Assembly (NCBI GenBank): GCA_021292105.1 | Contig: CM037861.1 | Location: forward strand, 54,214,920-54,278,919 | Reading direction: 5' to 3' | Source of the DNA: Anadara kagoshimensis | Lineage: Eukaryota; Mollusca; Bivalvia; Arcoida; Arcidae | DNA length: 64,000 bases | Shown: positions 22,962 to 36,400 of the stretch, one piece after another | Numbering within the stretch: the stretch's first letter is position 1 | Layout: every line of letters starts with the position of its first letter | The notes under the pieces: generated by a model | Seen by the model: only the letters and a program-made list of their open reading frames with translations | Told to the model about the DNA's origin: nothing | The model's database searches: none | Position numbers and translations under genes: made by a program

Positions 22962-25900
22962 ATGGCGGAAGGTGCAACTCTATCTATCAATTTAGTCGGC
23001 TCTTACTATTCTAAAGCGGTAAATACAACATATAATAATTTATGATGTCAGCAGACCTCAGTGGTCAACTGGTGGTAGCTAGACACCAGACCAGACCAGA
23101 CCAGACACAGACACAGGGAAGTCCTAGTTTCACAATCATTTTTTAAATAATAAGATACTCTTTACTAACTTAAATTTATCAAATTTTGGTAAACTTTTTC
23201 CAGAACTTAAAATTAAAATTTGTTTTGGCAAAACTAAATGCAAATGATGGAAGTAATTTATTTCAAAATGACACCTTAAATTTCCCAAATATCTTACTAA
23301 TATTAGCCTACCAGATTAATACTACACTATCAAATTTATTGAGACGTGGCATTTGCCTAGCTATTTTAAGTTTAGGAATGATTGTGAAACTGTGTTTCAT
23401 TATTAAATTGTTAAAGTTGTCATGGTATCTCAAATAAGTATTTTTTGTTAATTTTATAACTTTTATAATATTAGTTATCATAAATAAATTGAAAAAGATG
23501 ATATTGAAAAGATACATGGAATTAAATTATTTTATTGTAGGCTGGACTGATCTACATATTCAATCTCATTGTTGGTACAGGTGCACTTACTATGCCAAAA
23601 GCCTTCCAGGCTGCAGGATGGTTACTTAGTCTTATTGTCATTGTATGTCTGGCCTTTATGAGGTAAGTCTTGGGCTTAAAACTCCAAGTTAATGAGCAGA
23701 ATAGAGTAATGATATATTGTACACTTACTCGGACATGTCCGAGTGGTACTTATGGGCAGACATGGCTGAGTAGTCCCATACTTTTGCTGGGTTTTGAAGT
23801 CAAGGGTTGTGGGTTCGAACCTACCTCAGGACTCTGACATTTTCTGAGATGATTTTTTATCTCCTGCCAATACTAGAGAGGTAAAACGCTTACATACTAG
23901 ACAGGTAAATAGTTCATTACCAGAATAGTCTTTCAGATGAGGCTCAAAATCGAGGTCCTGTGTCTCACGCTAAAGACACCTCTGTAGAGTAGGCCACCTG
24001 TGGCCACTACTGAGGATGCTTACAACTAGAAATGAATAACACCGACTTGAGCAAGAAGATAAGATAAGTTATAAATGAGTTTTGAAGTACTGGGTATTTA
24101 TTCATACCTAGTACATAACATGCATACATAGAGTCACATGCATTCAGGTATACTGACAACTGTTGGATATACAAAAAGTTTTATTGGTCATTAATGGCAT
24201 ATTGATTGATTGATTCACTTATTCATTCACCTATCTGTTCATCCTTCCATTCATTCATTCATTCATCCCTGCATGCATGCAGCATTGATTGATTGATTCA
24301 TTGATTGATTGATTGATTGATTCATTCATTCATTCATCAAATTAATTCAGTCCTGCAGGTGAGCATTTCAGGACTACTGGGCCTCTTCAGTAACTTTACA
24401 GTATAGCCTTTGTGACAGTTAATACAGTATATAAATGTTTTGTATTATGTACATGTAGTTAATTTTTATTTTTAGTTACTTAACAGTGACATTTGTGACG
24501 GAGGCCATGGCTCTAGCTAATGCCAGTATAAAAGCCAGTATACAGGATAGGGATAATGGGGTAAGTTATTTATTGAGTGGATTGTATCTACAGGTCAGGT
24601 GTCATACTGGTCCCCTATCCCATAGATGGATGCTAGTAATAGAGCCATCATACTGAACTACAGTCAGTTCAACTTAAATGAGAAAATGCCTCTGGGCGAA
24701 ATTACCATACTTCATTTCCGATATTTTCCAAATATTGTAAAAGACTATATAACATTCATACACACATTCACTCACAATACTCATTACTGCATATTATATT
24801 GTTCAAAAAGAGAAAAGTCCCAGTAAATTGTTACATAGTATGACCATGTAAAAAAGTTGTACATTATGGTCAAAGGGGAGATAATTCAATAACATTTAAA
24901 ATGTAAGTACTATCAAGACAGTGCAGGTAATCTAAGTAATATTTCTATAGTTAAACCATAAAGATTTAATTAATTGTGTGGGAAATACAATATTTTTATC
25001 AATGTTTTGCCAATTTAAATCATAAGCACGTGTAGTTTCAAATATAGCGTAGTATCTGTTATTGTATGACAAGTTAAATTGTAGTGATATATACTACTAT
25101 TAATAAAAAAAACTTACTGTTATCTGCAGCAAACAAATCAGTAACTTGACCATTATAACTTTATACTTTTAGTCTGTATCTTCTGCAACTGATGAAGATC
25201 TGTCAGAAAACCAACCCTTACTTGTTAACAGACCAAGGAGTGAGTATGCATAAGTATAACCTGGCTTACATTCTTCACAAATACAATTTTTTCTGACCAC
25301 TTACAGGGTTCATTTAAAGGACCCATTCCCAATGCTAAAAGTCGCCAGGTTTTACCCAGGCGAAAATGACAACTATACAGGTTTTTATACTACAATATAC
25401 ATAATATACACCATCTTATATTGATAATGCAGAAATTATACCCACGTGAAATGTCAGATTTCAGAAATCGCGAAATTTTCACCCGGCAAAAATAATCCCT
25501 TTACAGTATATCAGGATTGATAGACTAATTAAAAGTAGTTTTAAGTCTTGGTCAAGAATATTTCACTTATATCGAGATGTCATCATTTATAAGTGAAGTG
25601 GCAGAATTTTTTACCTTTGTAGTGTGCTTAGGTTAATGACAAAGGGCATCAGTTTTTAGGTCACTTCTCAAGGACCCTATGACTTTCATATCTAAATGCT
25701 GAGTGTTTGGCGAAAGTGCAGTCACTACATATTTTCAAGTATTGGTCAGACCCTGGCGGGGGTTTGAACTCACAACCTCCCACATATGAAGTGAGTATCT
25801 ACATCAGGAGGTTATTTTACTGTGAAGAGTCTAAACTGAGTGATACCACTCAACTACTACAGTAATTTGATTAAAAATGTTTTGAATCAAAATTCTTAAA

Positions 25901-28900
25901 AAGACTCATTTTAACATATTTATAAATTTTATGCTTTAATTTTCATTTTAAATTGAATTGATTGTTTATTTTATTAATCATTATATTATAGGCAATAATT
26001 CAAACATATATGAAATTACAGAAAGAATTGAATTGGTAAGTTTAATTAAAATCATTTATTTATCTTGAAAATAGTCCTTTTTAAAGATGAATTCTACCTT
26101 TCTTGGATTGATCGATATCTCCATGATGATTAAATTGTACTTTGTTGATCTGTTTATAGGAAGGTTTGTTTTCATGGCTAAATATTGATTTTTCTTGGAG
26201 TTATCCCTATTTTAAATACTTAAACTTAACTATGAGATTGTAGAAATTTGCATCTTCAACCTCTCCAAAGCTACTGAAGAGATTGACCTCAAACTATTCT
26301 GAAGTTTTCATTGGGCAATATTGATGTGCATGTGTATTAATTGTCACAAACAGTTGCATTTCACCAGAGTTAATCCGCTTTTGTTTCATCCTGAAATAGT
26401 ATTACTCTTTCTTTGTATCTTCCACTCTTCAAAAGCTGTTAAAGTATAATTCACCTCAAACAATATGAAACTGTTTATCAAAATATAAAGATATGCATAT
26501 GTGTTATAAATTATATCACATATAAGCCTAAATGATTTGAATGTGTACCGTTGGTTATACTGTATGACAAGAAATATTGGTGGATATTAAATTTCGTGGT
26601 TTAACCTTTAATAACGTGCTCATGTGTATTTACTGATTGATGAGCTGTACTTTTTAATTATACATGTATAACATTTAGAAAATTGAGCAGTGTACTAAAT
26701 TTTGCTGTTGAGACTTAACTGTGAAAATCAGGAATATTAATACATGGCGAATATTTCTGGTTATACAGTAGTTATAGTAGGCGGGTGTTGATCTCTTAAA
26801 TATTGTAATATAAATGATAATCATAGAAAAGTGCTATCATATAAAGTGTACTATCATATGTTATATTTGTCATTAAATATTGTACAGGACAGTCACTTCT
26901 ACTTCTTCCTCTTAGGACAGCAGGAAGTACTACTTATAATAATTAAGTACATGCACATCATGTGTTATGTTTAATACTGTTAATATGTTCTACAGGCCAA
27001 TCACCAAATTACTCATCATCAACCTCACTACTGCTCTCTCTCTCTGTCTCTCTCTCTCTCTCTCATGGTTTATTGCTTTGTAGATGTTATGCAGTTCAAT
27101 CAAGACCTCTTTATTCAAAACTGTTTATTACCTTTTGTACATGTATATGTAAATATTCTCTATTTTTCTCTTGTACACATGGTTTATTTTCTCTCTCTCT
27201 CTCTCTCTCCCTCTCTCACTGTTTAATAATTTATAGATGTTATGTAGTTCAATCAAGACCTCTATACTCGAACCATCAATATTCTTTCTTGTACATTCTC
27301 TCTTTCTCTCATACACATACCAGTACTTTTTATTCTCTCTCTTTTTAACATATAATTTTGTCCCCAAGCACACACACTTTTTCACCCCAACAATGCAAGG
27401 GTATTAATTTTTGTACATCTGTCCATTAATAACACATTATCAGTCAGTCGGTCAGTTGGTCAGTCAGTCCTGATTATTGTCTGTGACACAGTAACTCTGA
27501 AATGTTTGAGATTTGTTAATGAAATTCAGCACAGAGTTTGTATACGGTAATACTAGATTTCACTGCAATAAATTTTGGTACTGTAAATTGGGAAATTTTA
27601 GCGATCGTTTTATTTGGCTTAAATTCACAAGTGAAACGAGTCGCGCAAAATAAGTTTCGCGAAAAATAAGTAGTAATTAAAATTATAACTACAGAGTTGC
27701 GATCATGCGAATATTAAAAGATGGGAATAAATATTAAAGTGCGTTCACGTGAAAATTAGATGACGCAAAAATTTCCCAATCTACAGATCAAAGATCAAGA
27801 TGATTGACACTGTGAATAGAAAATTGGTTGCCTTTCAGTAACTTGGTTGCCTTTCAGTAACTTCATAGTTTCCATTGACGGTCTTTAGGTCACCTCAGCA
27901 AAACCTATAAATAGATTATTGTTATCCGTACAGTGACGTAAGTTTATTTTGATGGAATTTCATCAAACTTTATAATGATAGGTATTCTCATAGAAAGAAG
28001 ATGCCTATTGATTTCTGAGATCATCATGAGCACAAAAGTCAAGGTCATTGATACTACGAATAAATGTATGGTTTGCAAAATAACTGAAATACTGAAATTT
28101 GGTTTGATATAACTATCAGCTTGTATATACCGGTATATATATTGGATTTCTTAAGTTTTTTTTTAATTTGATTTTTAGGGTCAGCTGGCAAGTCTTTTCT
28201 TCAACAAAGGTAATGTAAATATTTACCATTATGTTACAAATTTTACCTAATTATTTGAATTAAACTGCATGCTCATCCTGATTTAAATGTTAAAATAAAA
28301 GTTAAAGTATTTCACCAATGTGATTTTTTTTTTCTTTTATTATATAAAAATAACAGAGTAACAATAACTATATAAATACAATTAAATGAATTAAATAATA
28401 ATATGAATTAATGTGAATTAAATAATGATATGAACTACACAATAATAATAATAATAATAATAATAAGACATGTGCTTTATTGAATGATAAGCAGAGCAGG
28501 TTAGGAGTGATTGGGTCGTTCCCTACCTACAGTCCCCTGCCTACCTACAGTCCCCTGCAAAGCTTATCATCCAATAGTAGCTTGGTAATAATAATAATAA
28601 TAATAGAATAATAATAATGATAATACACAAGGGTAAGTGAATTTAATAATAATAATAATAATAATAATAATGATACTTATCATCCAATAAAATCAGGTTG
28701 ATACAGGGATAATAATAATAATAATATTAATAATACCAATGTGATATTTGGCTTTACTGGGGTCTTTAGCCTGAACACAGCAATTTGTTTAGTTCATGAA
28801 ATCAAGTTGATGATCATTTTTTGTGTTAAATTTTGAAATTTTCTTAAAATGACTTCCAATTGTTATGTGTTGACTATATGAACAGATAAAGGCATAGTTT

Positions 28901-31900
28901 TTGCAGTTGGGACATTTCCTTTATGTTGTGTCCAATGATGTCAATGGCCAAGGATGTGACTTAATTTTTTACCTTTGAGTTTTTGTCAATATTTTTGTTA
29001 TAATTTTAGATACTGTAAAGGGGGGAATTTTCGTGTGGGTAAAATTTTTGCTGATTTCACTCTAAAGAAATTACTGCAAAAATTTTACCCACGCGAAAAT
29101 GTCTACCATACACAGGTTAATCTATCATATATATACAATATACACCCACTTATATTGGTAACGCGAAAATTACACCCACCCGAAATGCCAGATTTCTGAA
29201 ATAGCGAAATTTTGACTCTGCGAAAATAATCCCCTTTACAGTATGTTATGCTCAATTCATTTTAAAGTACATGTAATCACTAGACAAGAGCTAGTTGAGT
29301 TAGGAACTATGTGATTAACCATGAAGGAGTGGTTACCCCTGGATTGTAGACTATGTTTTTTCACATTAGCCCAAGTTTGCCTCAATGTAATTTCATAAAA
29401 CTTTAAACACTGACAGATATTCCTGAAAGCAAGAAGCACATTTATTTTGGAGTTCATAGTCAAATGTCAAAGTAACTGTCACAGTTAGAATTATAACAGT
29501 TTTGATTACTGGTAATTAATTGATAAAATGGGGTTTTACATCCCAGTCAAGAATATTTCACATATATTGTGACATCACCAGCTATAAGTGAAGTGGCAGT
29601 AATTTTGACCTATGCAGTGTGCTCACGACAAAGTACAGGGTTGGGTTTTTAATTAACCATTAAATTGTCTAGAAATGGCATTTATAGTGCTATAACTTCC
29701 ATTGCCATGCAAAGCAAACCGAATAACGTGCTAGTGCGCGTTATGACTAGTTTGCTTTGCACGGCAATGGAAGTTATAGCACTATAAAGGCCATTTCTAG
29801 ACAGTTCAATGGTTATATTTACATTTCGCAATTTTTGAAAATCTTATTTTTGTTTTTGAATCCTGAAATAAATTTAAAACACTGTCTTGTACGACATGCA
29901 ATTTCAATTCCTGGAACAGCCTATCAATGACGTCACGAGCATAGGTGTCAGCAAGAAATGAGTGACGTCACATTAGCAAATGTAATTATAGTCCTATAAC
30001 TTCATTTGGTCTAAAACAGAGTTTAATACAATCAAACACCATAAATGTAAATATTGTGCCAAGTCTGTCATGACACAGGACATTGGTTTTAAGGTATCTT
30101 CCAAATAACCCTGAAACTTTTAATTTCTAATAACAGTTCTTAGGTTCCCTATTAATGATATATTGAGCTTCAGTGGTATTTATTTGATATTTCAGTTGGT
30201 CTAGTCTTGTTTTACCTGTGTATGGTGTTATACCTGTATGGGGATCTGTCTATATATGCAGCAGCAGTACCAAAATCTATCAGAGATACAGCCTGGTATG
30301 TTAGCCATGATAATCTTAACACCAGTAGTATAGTCACCAATATTTGTTAAGTCTGTAAAAGATTGAAGTTCTTTTATTCAAATTTATACATTTTAATATA
30401 ATAAATAATATATAATAAATATACATTTATTTTGCTTGCTTATATCCCCCCAAAGGAAAACATAAATATAAGAAATGATGGCTTTTACATTTGTACCTTT
30501 AGAGGGTGTGCTGAGCTGTGATAAAAAATACTGTTCTGTTTAATAAAAAATGGCTTATTTACTTGAAGAGTGAATTTTTTCTTATCATTGCACTTACCTT
30601 TTGGAGTTAATAATAATTTACAACATAAGTGACATAATCCTTTGATCATTCCTTACATTATTCAAAACTTCTGTCTTGATTTTTATTGATAAAATTTGTA
30701 CAACATACTAGTACATCCAAATCTTTGTTTTTTTGCTCTCATTATTTAGCACAAAGTGCTGAAATAAGATATTGCGATCAGCCTTTGTCCATTGTGTATC
30801 ATCTGACATATGCCATGTGCCACACATACAGGACCATTTCATTACTAATATTTTAGAGGCTGCAATTGTTGTCATATCATTATCAACTTTGGTGAAATCT
30901 GTTTGCACCATTTCAGCATTCTTTGCCCCTCAACATATTGGTGCCAGTATATCATTTCCTCCACAAACTTTTTAAAACCTCTCAGTCCTTTGGGGCCAAT
31001 AAGGTACCCAACTGTCTCACTTTATATTGAGAGTGCTATGGAGATATGAACGATAATTTTGGCTTCCCTCCTCCTTTATCCGGGTTGGGGACATATAGAT
31101 AAAATCTACATATTATACTTTAAGATCACTCCACATAAAAATTAAATATTAGTTCATACTGTGAATATACAATCCACATTCATATCAATGGCATGAACTT
31201 AAAGTTCATCACACAGACCTAGTCTCCGCGACTGATTTCACCATTTAAATATTCGTGATATTTTAAGACAAAAGAGCAGCTGTATTTGTACTTCTTAGCT
31301 TAATGTACATTGTAGTCTGAAGTTTTAAACACATATAACATGAATTACCTTATAGGTAGGCTGATGCAAAAGACCTCCAGATTCTGGTAGAATTAAAATA
31401 CCAGAAATTTAAATTACCTGTAGTAGCAGAAATGATACCTCTAAAAATCACAGGCGCTTGGGGTCAGATATTGTTTTTCAATTTATTATTTTATTGACCA
31501 AGCAATGATATATTTTGGTATTTTATCATATCTGACAACGTTCTGAACTAAATGCACCAGAAATAAACTGATTTTATTGCATTTTAAAATTTTCTTGATT
31601 TTCTCTATATAGAAAAAAAAACTGGACCCAAACGCCTGTGCTAAAAATATGTAATTGGCACAAAAGGAAGCTTCCCATCAACTTTGCCCAAAAAGGTCCT
31701 TTTGTGTTTTCATTTGTTAAATTTAAGAAGTGGAAGTTTGAGTAGAGTGGAGTGGATAAATGGAGTTTTACACCACAGTCAAAAATCTTTGGTTTATATC
31801 CAGAATAGTAGAGGAAACTGGATTTCCATAAGAAAACCACTGACCCTGAGAAGCAAACTTTTTCACTAGGATTTGCCCTGAATGAGGTTTGAACTAGTCA

Positions 31901-32125
31901 CCGAAAGGCCCTGTAATCCATAAAGAGGCCCCTAAGACCGCTTAGCCACTTAGGCCCCTGCATAATTTTGATGTTACGATAAATTTGTTATATATTTCAG
32001 TACATATGAACCAGTCAATGGTACATGTAATCATACACTGAGTGAATCTGATCAGTGTTGGTCGTCAATTACTTCAATATCCAGACTTAATGCATATCGC
32101 ATATTTGTGGTAAGAATTAAGAATA

Positions 32126-32169
<44 letters not shown>

Positions 32170-33075
32170 CAAATCATTGTCACTACATATTAAGTCAATG
32201 AAATTTTGGGCCTTAGAAAGGGGTTTGGCTATGCATGGAGGGGGATTAAAAAATTGACGAAATAAATTTTGGGACTTCAAAATAGTGTGGTGAAAAGTGA
32301 GGTGGCAAAGTTATCGAGGAGCATTATAACAAAGTTTTACTGTAAATACATACAAATTTATATGATTAAATGCGTAATACTGATATATCATTTAATCTCT
32401 TATGACTTTGAATATCTTTTACAGTTTTTTGTGAACTTAAAACATAAATATGATGAAACATTACAGATAACTGTAACCGTGTAAGCATGTTGTATAGATA
32501 TGAAACTTGGCTTCAGAGAATTAGTGAAACATTCTCCATAGTAGAAATATAATCAAAATTACTGCAGCACCATGAAATGCAATAATAATGTAAACCTTTA
32601 TTCATGAGCATTTTGTTTTTGTGTGTTAACGAACCAAGGTCACAGAGTAATCATAGAAGTTAATACCCAGTATACAAAATTAGGTAAAGTGTATGCTATT
32701 TAGCATTGGAAGTAGCCCCTTTTACTGGACCCTGTGAGTGGTCAGAAAAATCTAATGAAAGAATGGTGAAAGTTAATAGATGCAAATAAACATTGGTTTA
32801 CATACAGTATTGTACTTTATACAAGATTCCATCTCCTTGTATATTGTCGACCGTCCTAAAATCGAGAGCATCCTAGATTTGAGGTCAATTTTGTTTTCAG
32901 TTTATTATACACGAGTATTGTCTCTGCAGTGTCAATTTTCTGCATTAAAGACAAAGTTTAGGTATTTACTGTGAAACTATCCAGAAAAATCAGTTGTCTA
33001 TTTTTCAGCTCTCAAATTCTTGTGTTAGCAAATTTTGTTCGTTTTCTATAAGAGTCTCGAATCACAAATGGTCGA

Positions 33076-33134
<59 letters not shown>

Positions 33135-33432
33135 ATAATATATATATATATATCCAACATAAAATCATGCAAGGATTGTTTACCATAAGTAATTACTGGG
33201 CAATTCATCTTTACTTTGTTACAATAGTTTGTATATATGGTACTTTGTATATTATAGGCTGCATTCAGTTTAGCACTTGGACCATTTGTATTCTTCATAT
33301 CAGAAAACTAAATATCTCCAGTATTTTACCACACTTACAAGGTGGCTTGGTAAGTATTTGTAAGCTAAAAGTATCTAACTACCACTGTAATAAATGCTGT
33401 GAGAAAACTCCTGGATTTGACCATCACCTTTG

Positions 33433-33468
<36 letters not shown>

Positions 33469-36400
33469 AACATTCCAGTGAAGAATATTTCATTATACTG
33501 GGATGTGATAGAATTTTTAGCTCCCTGAGCCAAGGCTCAGATGAGCTATTGCAATCTATCACCGTCCGTCGTGCGTCGTCCGTCGTGCGTCGTCCGTCGT
33601 GCGTCGTCCGTCGTGTAAACTTTATATTTTAATCTTCTCCTCCAAAACTACTGGGCCATATTTGATGAAACTTAGTGATTATCATGCCTGGGTAGCAGCC
33701 TTTCAAAATTGTGTTCGGGTTTGGCCACACCCAACAAGATGGCCGCTGTTACTAAAAATAGCAAAAGACAAAAAAATCTTCTTCTCTGAACCAAAAGGTG
33801 CAGGCAATTTTTGATTGGATATTTGGATTCAGCATACCTGGGAACATTAAATTGTGTTTTTCATGAAAATTAGACGAAAAATAGGTTACGCGTTTTTTGC
33901 GTAAATTACGTAATTTTTAAAATGAGACTAATAGAATCTGTCACCTGTTTGTGACCGATACCGGTTGATCTCAGTCGAGGGTGTGTGATGTAACATATAT
34001 CCCAATCGAGGCTCTGCCGAGATTGGGATATGTTACATCACAGCACCCGAGACTGAGATCAACCGGTATCGGTCACAAACAGTGATAGATTCTATTTCTC
34101 GTACCATTTAAGTGTTTATAACTGCGTATACAAAACAAACACGTACCCTCATGGGACCTCTTGCATTCCTTTGGGCACCTAATGCATTGTACAAATCCGC
34201 CCTTTGAAAATAATCCCATCGATAACTCTTCAAAATTTTAAAATATCAACGATTTGTATTCAATGCAAATATAAAAAACTTTGACAATGAAATATTTTGA
34301 ATAAAAAGTAAAATAAAACACATATGTGAAAAATAAAAGAATAAGAAACGCTTTGTTTTGATGACGTCAAGCGCAAGGATCAGATACGTCATCTGATTGT
34401 TCAATTGTCGCGTGAGGCAGTACCAGACAAACTGGACAAGACAGAAAAATCTAGCACTGGTGTGCGCGTGAGATTTTTCTGTCCGAGGTACGAGAAATTT
34501 ATTGTTATAACTTCATAACGGCTGAAGATAATTGTATGGAGTTTTCACTGTTGATCTTGTCTTGCAATTTTCTTCCAATTGATGTCAAGGTCGAAGTCAA
34601 GGTCATGTCCCAGTTTTTTGACCTTTGATAAAAAATGCTATTTTTTTTAACATTTCTCGTGAAAATGGCATAGGATTTTCAGTTATTTGTAGGTATTAAC
34701 ATGAGGATCATTTGATACATAGATCAGGGTCATGGGTTCAAAGGTCAAGGTCACAGATGTCCCGAATACCAAATAGTAAATTATCTCAAAACTATAAACT
34801 TTTTGTATAGGCATGTATATTGGAATATTGTAGGTATTGGCCTAACGATCATTTTGATATATGAATGAAGGTCATAGGTTCAAAGGTCAGGTCATAGAAT
34901 TGAACGAATACTTAAATGGTTAATTATCTCAAAAACTATAAACTTTTTGTATAGGCATGTATATTGGAATATTGTAGGTATTGGCCTAACGATAATTTTG
35001 ATATATAAATAAAGGTCATAGGTTCAAAGGTCAAGGTCATAGACGGGAACAGATACTTAAATGGTTAATTATCTCAAAAACTATAAACTTTTTGTATAGT
35101 CATGTATATTGGAATATTGTAGGTATTGGCCTAACGATCATTTTGATATATGAATGAAGTCATAGGTTCAAGGTCAAGGTCATAGAATTGAACGAATACT
35201 TAAATGGTTAATTATCTCAAAAACTATAAACTTTTTGTATAGGCATGTATATTGGAATATTGTAGGTATTGGTCTAACGATCATTTTGATATATAAATGG
35301 TCATAGGTTCAAAGGTCAAGGTCATAGCTGCGAACGAATATTTAAATGGTTAATTATCTCAAAAACTATAACTTTTGTATAGGCATGTACAGTATATTAG
35401 AATATTGTAGGCATTTGCACACAATCATTTTGATATATGAATGAAGGTCATAGGTTCAAAGGTCAAGTCATAGATGCAAACTAATACTTAAATGGTTAAT
35501 TATCTCAGAAACTATAAACTTTTTGTATAGGCATGTATATTAGAATATTGTAGGTATTGGCCTATCGATCATTTTGATATATAGATAAAGGTCATAGGTT
35601 TAAAGGTCAAGGTCATAGATGCAAATGAATACTTAAAAGGTTATTATCTCAAAACTATAAACTTTTTGTATAGGCATGTATATTGGAATAGGTACGTATT
35701 GGCCTAACGATCATTTTGATATATGAATGAAGGTCATAGGTTCAAAGGTCAAGGTCATAGACGCGAACGAATACTTAAATGGTTAATTATCTCAAAACTA
35801 TAAACTTTTTGTATAGGCATGTACATTGGAATATTGTAGGCATTTGCACAACAATCATTGATATATGAATGAAGGTCATAGGTTTAAAGGTCAAGGTCAT
35901 AGATGCAAACGAATACTTAAATGGTTAATTATCTCAAAACTATAAACTCTTTGTATAGGCATGTATATTGGAATACTGTAGGTATTGGCCTAATGCACAT
36001 TTTAATATACAGATGTTTTAGCTGTTTATAAATAATATATTGTAGCTAGACTTTAAATATGTTATATATAGCATACTTATATAATAATTATTATAATTAA
36101 TTTGCAAAAATACTTGCATATTACTGGCCCTTACTGCTGAAAATTTTGATATTCTCTTTATTATGTCATTGCCATTGAACCTCTGCATAAGATATGTACT
36201 CTTCTTCAGGTGAGCGTTAAGGCCCATGGGCCTCTTGTTTTTACATGATCTTTGATGTGTATGTGTGTGTTTTACATTCCAGTGAAGAATTATACTTTTT
36301 TTATACTGGGATGTGATAGAAATTTTGACTTTTGCATTGCACCCAGGACAACATGTTTTGATGGTTTTTTGCATTCCACAACATTCCATGAGATGGGGCA

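Noticed and set aside
26962-27348. 128-codon open frame
   Set aside because: It is made by the CT microsatellite (Leu/Ser runs) and has no independent support.
33035-33433. 132-codon open frame overlapping TMEM104 exon 9
   Set aside because: It reads through the TA microsatellite in a frame that is not the conserved exon frame.
34700-36000. Regular repeats with spacers, CRISPR-like at first glance
   Set aside because: The whole ~143-bp unit is repeated, there are no short repeats with unique spacers, and the host is an animal.
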